Positions 7,344 to 16,964 of a stretch of 64,000 nt of DNA are shown one piece after another (the first letter of the stretch is position 1; every line of letters starts with the position of its first letter). The translations under genes were made by a program, and so were the position numbers. The stretch comes from Microgenomates group bacterium. Its GTDB lineage: Bacteria > Patescibacteriota > Microgenomatia > UBA1406 > GWC2-37-13. The DNA is taken from positions 193,223-257,222 of the forward strand of contig JARYMT010000001.1 in NCBI GenBank assembly GCA_029906985.1, in the 5' to 3' direction. A model generated the notes under the pieces. That model saw only the letters and a list, made by a program, of their open reading frames with translations, did no database searches and was not told the origin of the DNA.

Positions 7344-8090
7344 ATGGAAGTAATATATATTCTTTGGCTTAGGCAACTAAAAAAATATTTTCGCTCAAGA
7401 TCAAGGATGATTGGTTCTTTGGCCCAACCTTTGCTTTTTTTAATTAGTTTAGGTTTTGGTTTTGGTCCGGTATTTCAAAGGGCCGGCAACGGCAATTATC
7501 TTGAATTTTTAGCCCCGGGAATTATTTCGATGAGTGTTTTATTTACGGCTTTATTTTCCGGAATTGAAATTATTTGGGATCGACAATTTGGTTTTCTTAA
7601 AGAAACATTAGTGGCGCCGATTTCAAGATTAGAAATTATGATTGGACGGACTTTGGGAGGAGCCACAGTCGCTACAATTCAAGGAATAATTGTTTTTTTT
7701 ATTTCTTTGTTAGTAGGTTTTAGACCAGTTAATTGGTATTCTTTACCGATAGCCTTATTTTTTATTTTTTTGATTGCTTTATTATTTACGGCTTTGGGGA
7801 CCGCTATTGCTTCAATGCTTGAGGATATGCAGGGCTTTCAATTAATTATGAATTTTTTAGTGATGCCTTTATTTTTTCTTTCCGGCGCTTTATTTCCAAT
7901 TAATAATTTACCTAAATTATTGTTAATAATTACAAAAATAGACCCGCTTTCCTATGGGGTTGATGCTTTACGGGCAACACTAATTAATCAATCATATTAT
8001 CCAGTGTCGCTTGATTTTAGTATTCTTTTAATATTAGTTGTTTTTTTATTTATTATTGGTTCATATTTATTTTCAAAAATTGAGATATAG
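7344..8090 (+). CDS. ABC-2 type transporter permease (DrrB-type)
   Basis: The 248-residue protein has the six-helix ABC-2 layout: a cytoplasmic N terminus, helices from about residue 25, the FLAPGIISMSVLFTALFSGIE segment, WDRQFGFLKETLVAPISR coupling region and a C-terminal helix ending in FSKIEI. FLKETLVAPISR is the typical coupling loop of DrrB/NodJ-like permeases. It pairs with the ATPase just upstream. Two bases after its stop begins the interrupted zinc-ribbon gene, implying a three-gene transcript. Confidence 0.93.
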   Translation: MEVIYILWLRQLKKYFRSRSRMIGSLAQPLLFLISLGFGFGPVFQRAGNGNYLEFLAPGIISMSVLFTALFSGIEIIWDRQFGFLKETLVAPISRLEIMIGRTLGGATVATIQGIIVFFISLLVGFRPVNWYSLPIALFFIFLIALLFTALGTAIASMLEDMQGFQLIMNFLVMPLFFLSGALFPINNLPKLLLIITKIDPLSYGVDALRATLINQSYYPVSLDFSILLILVVFLFIIGSYLFSKIEI

Positions 8091-8092
8091 AC

Positions 8093-8329
8093 ATGACAAA
8101 ATCTACTTTTTATTGCCAAAATTGTGATTTGAAATTTAAGGATAAGGGATTTAAAGTTTTTTGGCAGGATAAGATTTAAGGCACCTGCTGGAAAAGAAGC
8201 GCGATTTGTCCCAAATGCAAAAAACAGGTTGATGAATATTTCTCAAAAAACCAAAGTAAAAAAAACAAAGAGGTTGGGGGTTCATCTTTTGGTTGTTTTT
8301 GTAATTCAGGTGGCGGATGTTGTGGTTAA
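8093..8329 (+). pseudogene. Small zinc-ribbon/Cys-rich protein interrupted by an in-frame TAA
   Basis: From the ATG at 8093 the frame encodes a zinc-ribbon start (FYCQNCDLKF, C8 and C11), then a TAA at 8177-8179, and continues in the same frame as GTCWKRSAICPKCKKQVDEY and a Gly/Cys tail (GGGCCG) to a TAA at 8327-8329. The second CPKC pair needed for the ribbon is beyond the first stop, so the ancestral product was about 78 residues with a CXXC...CXXC ribbon and a Cys-rich tail. It starts 2 nt after the permease stop. Either a nonsense mutation, a sequencing error, or readthrough explains it; TAA is not recoded elsewhere in the window. Confidence 0.6.
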
Positions 8330-8373
8330 AAAACTATAAAAAATAAAGAAAAACTTATCTCCATAATCAGGGT

Positions 8374-8398
8374 TTTTGCTTTTAGCAAAAGGTTTTTT
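8374..8398 (+). terminator. Probable intrinsic terminator after the ABC exporter operon
   Basis: TTTTGCT-TTT-AGCAAAA forms a 7-bp stem followed by GG and six T residues. The stem is AT-rich, so termination may be modest. Confidence 0.5.
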
Positions 8399-8620
8399 CT
8401 GGTCTAAGTTTCTAAGAAGAAAGATAAATTATTGATTTGAACCTAAGATTGTTGAGTTGATAAAAAAAGATCCACCTTTCATTCTTCAAACATTTTTTTA
8501 TGATTGCCGGCTTTATTTAGTTTATAAAAAAATAATATAAAAAAAACTATTTGGTGCACTATTTTTGGTCAGATTGTTGTGGGGCCTATTTCAAATTAAG
8601 ACGATGTACGTTTTAAATTC

Positions 8621-8649
8621 TTGATAAATTTAATAAAAATTATTATACT
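8621..8649 (+). promoter_or_regulatory. Putative promoter of the gene at 8722
   Basis: TTGATA (8621-8626), a 17-nt spacer and TATACT (8644-8649). The predicted leader is about 65 nt. Confidence 0.55.
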
Positions 8650-8721
8650 AATTAATAGGATTTATTTTTTTCTAATTTTCTAAATAGTTGATTAAATAAG
8701 TTTTTTTATAAAAACTACAAA

Positions 8722-9420
8722 ATGGACAGTATAAGAAGAGAAGCAATTGGACAAAATCCTCCCGATATAATAAGGCAAACAGCTGAAGAAGTTTTTGGGA
8801 AAGTTCCCACCACGGAACAACTTTGTTTAGTACATTTAATAAAACTTCAGCTAGAAGCAGCAAAAGAATTAGTAAAAGACTTAAAGACTTCTGACATTCC
8901 AGTGGTTGCCTGTAATTTAGTGGCTGGTAGACCTCAAGAAATTTCAGCGACTACAATTAAGACCTTTACTTTATCTTTATCAGATGGCGGCCCATTAACC
9001 GATTTTAAGGTTGCTTTAAATTTTTTTCGTCAAATACCAGTTAATAATGGTAAGACGCCCCCTTCTTCTATATTAGTTAATGCTGAATGGGGTCAGTTAA
9101 GAAAAATTTGTCAAGGAACCTCTAAAGCCCTAGCTAGTCTTTTTGGTTTTAAAGATTTTGATAGTGTCTCTAGGCAAGAACAATTGCTTGTTGGGGTTCA
9201 ACCATGGCAGATAGAAGCCTGTATTTTTGAGATGGTGTTGAGAGATCCGAAAATACAAAGTCCTGAATTATTTCAAAATTATGGAGTAAGAGGTATAAAA
9301 TCACTTGAAAATGTCCCCCCCGAGATACGTTATCAGGCGGCTGAACAAATTGGTAATATGGGTTTGACTACATTAAGGCGCTGGTTTGACTCTTCTAAAC
9401 AAGAACAACAACAAGTTTAA
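8722..9420 (+). CDS. Hypothetical soluble protein
   Basis: I do not recognise this 232-residue protein. It has no signal peptide or membrane helix. The N-terminal half is amphipathic helical (VPTTEQLCLVHLIKLQLEAAKELVKDL), the middle contains Gly/Pro turns, and the tail is Gln-rich (SSKQEQQQV). It is followed after 172 nt by the B12/radical SAM gene, which has its own promoter, so the two are not necessarily an operon. Codon use resembles its neighbours. Confidence 0.75.
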   Translation: MDSIRREAIGQNPPDIIRQTAEEVFGKVPTTEQLCLVHLIKLQLEAAKELVKDLKTSDIPVVACNLVAGRPQEISATTIKTFTLSLSDGGPLTDFKVALNFFRQIPVNNGKTPPSSILVNAEWGQLRKICQGTSKALASLFGFKDFDSVSRQEQLLVGVQPWQIEACIFEMVLRDPKIQSPELFQNYGVRGIKSLENVPPEIRYQAAEQIGNMGLTTLRRWFDSSKQEQQQV

Positions 9421-9558
9421 TTAATAGTAATCGGGAATAACAGTAATCAGCGAGTAAAAAAACATATTTTTTTATTTTTATTATTATAAGGCGTCAAGAT
9501 AAACTATATTAAATTTTTTGTTTATGTAAAATCTGTAGGTAGTCAAATTCTTTATGGG

Positions 9559-9586
9559 TTGACAAGGGAATTTTTTATCCTATAAT
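9559..9586 (+). promoter_or_regulatory. Strong promoter of the radical SAM gene, leaderless start
   Basis: TTGACA (9559-9564), a 16-nt spacer and TATAAT (9581-9586). The ATG at 9593 is only 6 nt past the -10 box, where transcription should begin, so the mRNA is predicted to be leaderless. Confidence 0.75.
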
Positions 9587-9592
9587 AATAAG

Positions 9593-11431
9593 ATGACTTT
9601 AGAAAATTCAACTTATACCGGATGTACTTATTTAGCTTTGGAAGAATTAGGAGATCAACCATTACGGGTTCTCTTATTACATTTGGATAGCGAGAAACAT
9701 TTTAAAGCCCGCTCAGAACCAATAGGAGTAGAACAATTAGCTTGTGCTAATAATGAAAAAGCTCAAATATCGCTTGGCCGGATCAATCAACCCGAACAGA
9801 TTAATGATTTTTTTGACGGTTCATATCTTCCTGATATTATAGGGTTAAGTTTGCCTCTTGGTTCATTAGAGCTTGCTGAATCGGTTATTAATTATATTAT
9901 TGACCAAGTCAATCAAAAAAAATTGAAAAAACCTTTAATTGTGCTTGGAGGATATATACCTACCTGGTATTCGGATGATCATCTTTCAAATTTATTAAAA
10001 AAATACAATGATAAAGTTAAAATAGTGGCGGTAAGATCGGGAGGCGAAAGGCCCTTAGGTGAAATCATTGAGAGAGAGAAAAAAAATGAAGGTTTTGACA
10101 ATATTCCCGGCGTTGCCTATATTGATCCAGAAACACAAAAGCTAAGACAAACCCCACCAAACCAAGAATTTAATTCTATTTTAAACTTTTCCTTAACAGA
10201 TCATTATTTATGGTTGCCGGGCGACATGACAGGGATTGCTGGAGCGCAAGGTTGTCCCCATAATCATTGCACTTTTTGTACCCGTCCCCCACAAGATAAA
10301 GGAAAAAACCACTGTTGGCAAGCTCGAGGCCCAGAACAATATGTTGAAGATCTTAAAAGACTATATTGGCATATAAGAAGAAACCACCAAGTTCCAATAA
10401 AAATTTTTTTTCCTGATGAGGAATATATTAGTGAAGAAAACATAGAAGAAATTGAAGAAAGAATAAAAAGATGGCAGCAGGTAATTGAAGAAGAGGCAAA
10501 AAAATCAATCGAAGAACGTCAATTAGATATAATGGAATTTGAGATTTCTGTCAGGGCAGACACAATTGTAAAACTAATTCACCTAGAAAAAAAAGATATT
10601 TTAGAAGCGCTTAAAAAATTGGGATTACGAAGGGTATTTATCGGTTTTGAAAGCGCAATTCCAGATAATTTTCAAAGGTGGGATGGTTTAGATATTCCCG
10701 GACAGCTTAAAAGATATGGTAAGGGATGTTCGCCTGAAGAACAGCTTGATGGAATTCGAATACTTGAAGGTCTTGGTTTTGATATTGAGTTAGGAACAAT
10801 CTTTTTTGATCCACTAGTTGATTTAGGAGAGCTTTACGAAAATTTTTTATTTTTAAAAAACAAAGGATTGATTCCCTATGCCGCCACCCCTTTTAGCGAA
10901 TTAAGAATTCAGGAGGGCTCAAATATGGAAAAACTTATAACTACTTTTCTAAAAAAAAGTGGTTATAAGCCAGAAGACTTTTTTGATGGTGATTATGATC
11001 CTTCGACAATGACAAAACCCTGTCGATATTTACATCCATTAGTTGAAAAAATAATTGGAGTAATTAGATCATTAAACGAAAACAATTATCAGGCGAAAAG
11101 AGTTGTCAAGCAAGCAGCAAGAGGCGGAGCCTATGATCAGCCAAATGGAAAAGAAAATCTCGGGTGGGAGACATTATCTAGATTGGCAGAGTTTGAAATT
11201 GATTTTATTTTAAATTTAATTTTATTAATCAAAGAAACTTTAGAAAAAAAAGGAATACCTCTTTCTCAATATGATTCATTAACAGAAGAATTTGATAATC
11301 TTTTAAGAGAAAAAAACTTATTAGAAAAACATAAAGAAGCAATAAGAGAAGTTTGGGAAAGCCATTTACAACAAGATCAATCCCCAGCCGCCGAAGAATT
11401 ACGTCGAATTTTAAGCGTTATAAATGAATAA
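9593..11431 (+). CDS. B12-binding-like radical SAM protein
   Basis: The 612-residue protein has an N-terminal cobalamin-binding-like Rossmann region (about 75-150, with PDIIGLSLPLG and PLIVLGGY) and a radical SAM core from about 205. The iron-sulfur motif is CX4CX2C (C221, C226, C229 in GCPHNHCTFC) rather than CX3CX2C; spacing of this kind is found in some B12-type radical SAM families. FEISVRADTI and RRVFIGFESA match later core strands. A helical C-terminal region (about 500-612) is charged. It may methylate or rearrange an unknown substrate. It is monocistronic with a strong promoter. Confidence 0.85.
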   Translation: MTLENSTYTGCTYLALEELGDQPLRVLLLHLDSEKHFKARSEPIGVEQLACANNEKAQISLGRINQPEQINDFFDGSYLPDIIGLSLPLGSLELAESVINYIIDQVNQKKLKKPLIVLGGYIPTWYSDDHLSNLLKKYNDKVKIVAVRSGGERPLGEIIEREKKNEGFDNIPGVAYIDPETQKLRQTPPNQEFNSILNFSLTDHYLWLPGDMTGIAGAQGCPHNHCTFCTRPPQDKGKNHCWQARGPEQYVEDLKRLYWHIRRNHQVPIKIFFPDEEYISEENIEEIEERIKRWQQVIEEEAKKSIEERQLDIMEFEISVRADTIVKLIHLEKKDILEALKKLGLRRVFIGFESAIPDNFQRWDGLDIPGQLKRYGKGCSPEEQLDGIRILEGLGFDIELGTIFFDPLVDLGELYENFLFLKNKGLIPYAATPFSELRIQEGSNMEKLITTFLKKSGYKPEDFFDGDYDPSTMTKPCRYLHPLVEKIIGVIRSLNENNYQAKRVVKQAARGGAYDQPNGKENLGWETLSRLAEFEIDFILNLILLIKETLEKKGIPLSQYDSLTEEFDNLLREKNLLEKHKEAIREVWESHLQQDQSPAAEELRRILSVINE

Positions 11432-11615
11432 TTTTTGTTTTTATATTTTGAAATAGATTGGAAAAGCTTCTGCAAAGACCTTAAACAATAAATATATCGG
11501 CTGTTTTTATTATTTTTTTAGCTTAAGTAGTTATACAAGCAGATTATATTGCCAATTAACCTAGGGGCATTTCTAAGGAGAATATCTTATATTACCTTAC
11601 CAAGTTAAGTAGTGT

Positions 11616-13706
11616 TTATCTGATTATCAATGAGTTATTGAAATTTTTTTCGCCAACTTTGATATTTATAGAATAAATATCAGGGGGAAGAACAAGATTG
11701 TCAATAAGATTTTTTCTGATAAAAATAGTTTTTTTGGGTAAAATTACTGGCGCCACCGGCAAATATGTATTTTTTTTAAACACGACTTTATCGATCAGAG
11801 TTTCAGAGATTAAAAAATTAGTTTTTAAATACCTTTGATCGTAAAAAAATCTAAGAGGACAATTAGTGGGATTGGTTAATCTAAATTCAATAATTAATGG
11901 TTGATTTTTTTGATAAATTTCATTAGTGACGATTTCTATTTTTAATTTAGAAAGTTGGCCATCAAAATAACATTGATGGTCGGGATAACGATTTAAATCT
12001 AAAATTAACCAGTCCCGGTTTTCAAAAACTTTAAGATAAAAATAATTATTTGGCAAATCAGTTTTTAAGCCAGAGCCAAAAAATTTTTGATACCAACTTT
12101 TGTCAAAAATTACATAATCTATTTTTAAACTTTTTAAAACCTCAAACCATTCTTTTTGAAAGCGGTTTTTATTAAGATAAAGGATAAGATCAATATAATC
12201 AGAAGGATAATAAGCGCTGTAACCATTGACAACAGTAAAATCATTTAAAATTGCTAAATTGATATATTTAGCGTTATAAGCATAGGATTTTTCTATCAAA
12301 TCAGGTAAAAATAAAACTTTTTTATGGCTAAGAAAAGAATGATTTAAAGACGGTGTTTGATAAAAAGAAAAAGAATAATTGTTTTTATATTCCAAGAGGA
12401 GAAAAATAATAATGATCAAAGAGAATAATATCTTAAAAAATCGGACAGATTGTTTTTTAGGAGACTTGAATAATACATCAGTTTCCAAGATTTCTTTAAT
12501 AAACCAGACGATTATAAAAACGGCAAAAAAAATTGCTACTAGCATTATTCGGCTGGGGACGCGCATCCCCTTTATAAAAGGTAAAGATTGATAAAAATAG
12601 TAATATGGCAGTTTAATATACGGGTTAATAGCAAAGTTTACTTTAAAAAAAGGACCTAAGGAAAGAATGACGGCTATTATGATTAAACAATAAGCACCAA
12701 AAATTAATTTTTTGTTTTTCTTAATTTTATTAGTAACTAAAAAAAATAAACCAGTAATTAAAACAGCATTGGCCAAAAAACCAAAAAACAGTGAGTGCTC
12801 GGCATAATTCTGATCTAACACTTTATTTTTATACCACTGCCCAAAAAATTTATTTGCCGGTAAACCTAAGAAGAAATCGGTTACCTCAGCAGAAAAATAT
12901 GCATTTTCCATAAGACTTCTTTCAAGCTGTTCTTTGGAAGAAGCCTGAAAATAAGGTTGGTAATAAAAAAAAAGTAGGGGTAAAAAAATGATAAAAACCC
13001 AAGAAGTTAAGATAAGTTTCTTTAAAAAAATTATTATATCAACAAATTTTTTTAAAGAAATAATTTTTATAAAAAAAATAATTATTAAAAAAAATAAGGA
13101 AGAAGTTAGAAAATAGGGATTGGTCAGGCCATTGAGGGTGAAAAATAAAAAAAACAAAAAACTCCATTTTAATTTTGGCTGTTTAAGATAATAGTAAAAA
13201 AATAAAAAAAGAGGAGGAATAAAAAATCGGTAAAGCAAGACCGCATGGTCAATAAACCGGCTCATTACCAAAGGACAAAAACTAAAAACAATGGCACCAA
13301 CTATTGCCGCCGTTCGGTTTTTAACTAAATAGTAAAAAACCAAAAAAGCAGAAAAAAAAGTTAAAACAAGAGCGATAAAAATTGTTGTATTGACAGAAAA
13401 AAAGAAATTCTTAGAAATAAAAAATAAGGGACTAAAAATAAATAAACCAGGAACTAAAGTGTTAAGAAAAAAAATATCAACATAAGGATACGGATAAAGT
13501 TGGTTGCTTATATACCGGCCAGCATGATTGTCAAAAAAATGTTTATAATTATTCCAAAGAATCCAACCGGTCGCCGTATGGTCACCATAATCAGAATAAT
13601 AACTAAAAAGATATTTAGGAAAGGGCCAGGTGAAGTAAGCGGTTAAAAGAAAACTAAAAAAAAATATCAAGAGCCAAAAAAACCAATTATTTTTTATTTT
13701 ATTCAT
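11616..13706 (-). CDS. Large polytopic membrane protein, GT-C/YfhO-like
   Basis: The 696-residue protein has about 12 membrane helices in the first ~430 residues and a soluble beta-rich C-terminal domain (about 480-696). The first extracellular loop carries SDYGDHTATGWILWNNYKHFF (acidic DYGDH, about 38-42), like the catalytic loop of GT-C glycosyltransferases that use polyprenyl-phosphate sugars. I infer a role in glycosylating wall or surface polymers. It lies upstream-to-downstream with another GT-C-like protein (13758-15407) on the same strand, 51 bp apart. Family-level assignment is tentative. Confidence 0.7.
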   Translation of the reverse strand: MNKIKNNWFFWLLIFFFSFLLTAYFTWPFPKYLFSYYSDYGDHTATGWILWNNYKHFFDNHAGRYISNQLYPYPYVDIFFLNTLVPGLFIFSPLFFISKNFFFSVNTTIFIALVLTFFSAFLVFYYLVKNRTAAIVGAIVFSFCPLVMSRFIDHAVLLYRFFIPPLFLFFYYYLKQPKLKWSFLFFLFFTLNGLTNPYFLTSSLFFLIIIFFIKIISLKKFVDIIIFLKKLILTSWVFIIFLPLLFFYYQPYFQASSKEQLERSLMENAYFSAEVTDFFLGLPANKFFGQWYKNKVLDQNYAEHSLFFGFLANAVLITGLFFLVTNKIKKNKKLIFGAYCLIIIAVILSLGPFFKVNFAINPYIKLPYYYFYQSLPFIKGMRVPSRIMLVAIFFAVFIIVWFIKEILETDVLFKSPKKQSVRFFKILFSLIIIIFLLLEYKNNYSFSFYQTPSLNHSFLSHKKVLFLPDLIEKSYAYNAKYINLAILNDFTVVNGYSAYYPSDYIDLILYLNKNRFQKEWFEVLKSLKIDYVIFDKSWYQKFFGSGLKTDLPNNYFYLKVFENRDWLILDLNRYPDHQCYFDGQLSKLKIEIVTNEIYQKNQPLIIEFRLTNPTNCPLRFFYDQRYLKTNFLISETLIDKVVFKKNTYLPVAPVILPKKTIFIRKNLIDNLVLPPDIYSINIKVGEKNFNNSLIIR

Positions 13707-13757
13707 GAAATAAGATATTTTTAAATAATTCCTTAAGGATAAATAGAAAATTACAAA

Positions 13758-15407
13758 TTAATAAACAATCTCCCAAATAATAATTTCCCCATTGTCATAA
13801 ATTTTTTTTAAAAAAGAATAATTTTTAAGATTATTAGGAGAAAAACCATCTAAGGAAGTTAAGACAACATATCCAATGTCATTTTTTTTAATAATAGTTA
13901 AGATCTCTGTTTCATCAATTTCGCCCCGAAAAAATTTATCAACAACCAGTTGTTTCTTAGCAAAATCAGGGGTTTCTATTTCCCTCCCAAGGTAAACTTT
14001 TTTATCAGCGTAGAGAGGAACCACCATTCCAATAAAGTGGCTTGGACCGGTAAGGACGGCTTTATTTTCTTTATTTTTTAAAAAAATTAAACCATTAATA
14101 ATATCTTTAGACAAATAGCTAATAGAAGTAATTGGTGTTTTTGGATCAAGATTTAAAACTCTTTTAAACAAAGTAAAACCGTTATAAAAAACACCGTAGC
14201 CAATAAGAATTATAAGTATAAAATTAAAAAAAATTTTTTTTCGTAGACGAACCAATTTGGTAAATTTTTCAACGCCGTATACCGTCAAAACGCTAAAAAA
14301 AATATAATTTAACGGAGAAAAAAAACGAAGGTTGTGGGTACCCAAATAAAAAGCCACCGGTGATAAAAAAAGGCAATAGCTAATCAAAGTTAGGATAGCC
14401 ATAAATAATTTAGCCGGATTAAGGTTTTTAAAATATTTGGGTAAGCCAAAAGGGAAAAAAATTACCATTGGGCCGATATTTAACAAAAGGAAAGATAAAG
14501 AGACGTGTTCTTGCCAATTAACCTCGAGGTTTTTAACTCTTTTAAACAAATCAACATTATTATAAATTTGGTTTACCAAAATTAAAAATAAAAGTGTCCC
14601 AGCGGTAACAAAAAAACCATAAAGAAAATAATTTTTTGCTTTTTCTTTTTCAGATTTCAAAATAAATTTTGAAAAATAAAAAACAGTTCCTAGGACAATT
14701 GTTAAAAGAAGGGTAAGTACATTAAAAGGCGAAAAGAAAACGAGTATAAAAATGAGAGACAAACTTAAAAAAATTTTTAATAAAAGATCTTTGCTTTGGT
14801 GATAAAAAAAAGACCGCCACAGGTTGACAGTAATAAAGATGACTAATAAAATCAATATCGAACTTAAAATATGATAAGGGACGGTTTCAAAACGTCTTGT
14901 AAAAATACTTGGACCATACCAAAAATCATAAGCTTGTAAGTCTAAATTATTTTTATAAAAAGAAATTTTATAAAAAGGGGAAGCGGTGATAAAAACCGTA
15001 AGAGCCCAAAGCGGATAAAACCAATTTTGTTTTTCAAACATTTTTTTTAAAAAAAAGTAAATCAAAATAATAAAAATAACAACAAAAAGAAAAAGAGAGA
15101 GCCAATAAATTGTTATTGGAGATAATCCAAAAAATCTGCCGATAAAACCAATGAAAGAATAGGGAGTAAAAATTATTAAAAAGGATTTTTCCGAAGTATT
15201 AAAATACTCGATAGGTAAAATATGGCCTTGTGTTCCTTGGTTAATCGCCTGAAGATACAAAAAATAATCCAAATAATAATGACCGGTAGCTTGATAAATA
15301 AAACCAGCCGGCGTTCGGGCAGCGCCGATTATTACATGAAGAATATTAATTAAAGAAATTGTTATTCCAATTGAGCTAATTATAATAACTTCGCTAAGTT
15401 GGTCCAT
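13758..15407 (-). CDS. Polytopic membrane protein, GT-C-like
   Basis: About 549 residues with at least 11 membrane helices and a small soluble tail (about 440-549) that includes NDIGYVVLTSLDGF. The ATG at 15407 is preferred over an in-frame TTG at 15428, because on this strand a TATAAT (15415-15420) lies 7 nt ahead of the ATG, predicting a leaderless transcript. It is divergent from a methyltransferase gene, with 75 bp between starts, and co-directional with the similar 696-residue protein. Probably a membrane glycosyltransferase or polymer enzyme; no specific family is claimed. Confidence 0.72.
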   Translation of the reverse strand: MDQLSEVIIISSIGITISLINILHVIIGAARTPAGFIYQATGHYYLDYFLYLQAINQGTQGHILPIEYFNTSEKSFLIIFTPYSFIGFIGRFFGLSPITIYWLSLFLFVVIFIILIYFFLKKMFEKQNWFYPLWALTVFITASPFYKISFYKNNLDLQAYDFWYGPSIFTRRFETVPYHILSSILILLVIFITVNLWRSFFYHQSKDLLLKIFLSLSLIFILVFFSPFNVLTLLLTIVLGTVFYFSKFILKSEKEKAKNYFLYGFFVTAGTLLFLILVNQIYNNVDLFKRVKNLEVNWQEHVSLSFLLLNIGPMVIFFPFGLPKYFKNLNPAKLFMAILTLISYCLFLSPVAFYLGTHNLRFFSPLNYIFFSVLTVYGVEKFTKLVRLRKKIFFNFILIILIGYGVFYNGFTLFKRVLNLDPKTPITSISYLSKDIINGLIFLKNKENKAVLTGPSHFIGMVVPLYADKKVYLGREIETPDFAKKQLVVDKFFRGEIDETEILTIIKKNDIGYVVLTSLDGFSPNNLKNYSFLKKIYDNGEIIIWEIVY

Positions 15408-15435
15408 GTTTAAAATTATATACAACAAAAATGAT

Positions 15436-15467
15436 TTGACTACGTTCTTAGATATCTTTTGTATAAT
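15436..15467 (+). promoter_or_regulatory. Putative promoter of the methyltransferase gene
   Basis: TTGACT (15436-15441) and TATAAT (15462-15467) with a long 20-nt spacer; the ATG is 15 nt beyond. The promoter covers an in-frame TTG at 15459, which argues against that codon as start. Confidence 0.45.
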
Positions 15468-15482
15468 ATAAGTAATTATTTA

Positions 15483-16229
15483 ATGAAAAAAAAAGAAAAA
15501 GATATTAAGGACATTTTCAATGACGATGTGACAAAATTTCGGCGATATCTTTATACCGGCCAACTGACATTTTCAGATTATGCTGCCACTAAGAAGCAAT
15601 CAGATGAAATCGTCAACTTTATTAAAAAATATGTCAGGAAAAAGAAAACAATTCTTGATATTGGTTGTGGTGATGGAACTTATACCTTAGAGCTTTTTGA
15701 AAGAATAAAACCAAAAAAAATCACCGGTTTTGATATCGCTGAAAAAGCAATTAAAATAGCTAAAAAAAAAGTTGATTTAAAATTGAGAAAAAGAATCTTC
15801 TTTACACAATGTGACATTTATAATATTAAAAAAAGATTCAAAAAAGGCGAATACGACTTAGGAATTATGAGAGGAGTAATTCATCATTTAGACAACCCCC
15901 AAAAAGCAATCAAATTAATAAGCCAAGTCATTGACCAAATTATTGTTCTTGAACCAAATGGTTATAGTCCGATAATGAAAATTATTGAAAAAGTTTCTTC
16001 CTACCACCGGCAACACAAAGAAAAATCTTATTGGCCGCCGACTTTGAACTATTGGTTTAGGGAAAATGGATATAAAGTGGTAAAACAAAAATTTTGCAAC
16101 CTCGTCCCTTACTTTTGTCCTGACCCAATAGCCAGATTTCTAAAAAAAATTGAGCCGATGGTAGAAAAAATTCCATTTTTTTCTCGCTTTTTTGTCGGAA
16201 CAAACCTAATTCTATACCGCAAAAAATAA
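15483..16229 (+). CDS. Class I SAM-dependent methyltransferase
   Basis: About 248 residues. Motif I is ILDIGCGDGTYT (57-68), the acidic residue after strand 2 is in ITGFDIAEKAI, and the post-motif LGIMRGVIHHLDNPQKAI fits a small-molecule or lipid methyltransferase of the Methyltransf_11/25 type. A C-terminal extension contains WPPTLNYWFRENGYK. The ATG at 15483 is chosen because the promoter -10 box overlaps the upstream TTG alternative. Its neighbours, two GT-C-like proteins, suggest surface glycan or lipid metabolism, but the substrate is unknown. Confidence 0.85.
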   Translation: MKKKEKDIKDIFNDDVTKFRRYLYTGQLTFSDYAATKKQSDEIVNFIKKYVRKKKTILDIGCGDGTYTLELFERIKPKKITGFDIAEKAIKIAKKKVDLKLRKRIFFTQCDIYNIKKRFKKGEYDLGIMRGVIHHLDNPQKAIKLISQVIDQIIVLEPNGYSPIMKIIEKVSSYHRQHKEKSYWPPTLNYWFRENGYKVVKQKFCNLVPYFCPDPIARFLKKIEPMVEKIPFFSRFFVGTNLILYRKK

Positions 16230-16254
16230 TATAATATATGTAATCAAATTAACT

Positions 16255-16953
16255 ATGGATAAGATACTTTTAGAAGTGAAAAACTTAACCGTTGTTTTAG
16301 ATGGAGAGAAAATCATTAATAACCTTTCTTTTTCGATCAATCAGGGCGAGACATTAACGATTCTTGGTCCTAACGGTGCCGGTAAAAGTGTCCTTTTAAG
16401 AACTCTTTTGGGGTTAATACCTTATCAGGGAAAAATCAATTGGAATAAAAAAATAAAAATTGGTTATTTACCACAAGGATTGACCCAGTTATCGACAAAA
16501 AATCAACCCTTAACAGTTGAAGACTTTTTTAACTTAAATATCACTACTTTGTCAAAAAAAGAAATAATTCATTTTTTAAAATTGGTCGGTTTGTCAGAAG
16601 AGATTTTAGTTAAATTAATTGGCAATTTATCAAGCGGGCAATTTCAAAGAATGCTCATCGCTTGGGTTTTAATTGGAAAACCAGAGATAATTTTTCTTGA
16701 TGAACCAACCACGGGGATTGATCTGGGAGGCGGAGAAACTATTTATTCATTATTACAAAAAATTAAAAACGAAAGAGGTTTGACAATTTTCTTGGTCACC
16801 CATGATTTAAACATTGTCTATGGTTTTTCTGATAAGGTATTATGTCTTACTCGGCGAGGCCACCGTTGTTTTGGTTCACCAAAGATGGTATTAACTCCGC
16901 AATCAATGAGCGAAGTATTTGGAATGAATGTTAAATTTTATAAACACCAATAA
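16255..16953 (+). CDS. znuC: Metal ABC transporter ATP-binding protein (ZnuC-type)
   Basis: The 232-residue ATPase has Walker A GPNGAGKSV (38-46), Q-loop YLPQG, signature LSSGQFQRMLIAW, Walker B IIFLDEPTTGID and H-loop THD. Length and the adjacent ABC-3 permease identify it as the ATPase of a zinc/manganese/iron-chelate importer. The permease follows 11 nt later. No substrate-binding lipoprotein is encoded in the neighbourhood. Downstream is an ArsR-regulated operon, but the ZnuCB pair has its own start region with a TATAAT at 16230-16235. Confidence 0.9.
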   Translation: MDKILLEVKNLTVVLDGEKIINNLSFSINQGETLTILGPNGAGKSVLLRTLLGLIPYQGKINWNKKIKIGYLPQGLTQLSTKNQPLTVEDFFNLNITTLSKKEIIHFLKLVGLSEEILVKLIGNLSSGQFQRMLIAWVLIGKPEIIFLDEPTTGIDLGGGETIYSLLQKIKNERGLTIFLVTHDLNIVYGFSDKVLCLTRRGHRCFGSPKMVLTPQSMSEVFGMNVKFYKHQ

Positions 16954-16964
16954 TTCTTATCGGT

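Larger units (their letters stand above)
8330..8721. other. Non-coding interval of ~390 bp
   Basis: No plausible gene is visible. It holds a terminator-like hairpin (8374-8398) and a good promoter (8621-8649) with a ~65-nt leader for the gene at 8722. The stretch between is AT-rich and without obvious repeats or RNA structure. Confidence 0.6.

Noticed and set aside
15459-15482. TTG start at 15459 for the methyltransferase
   Set aside because: It lies across the TATAAT -10 box of the gene's own promoter; the ATG at 15483 fits better.
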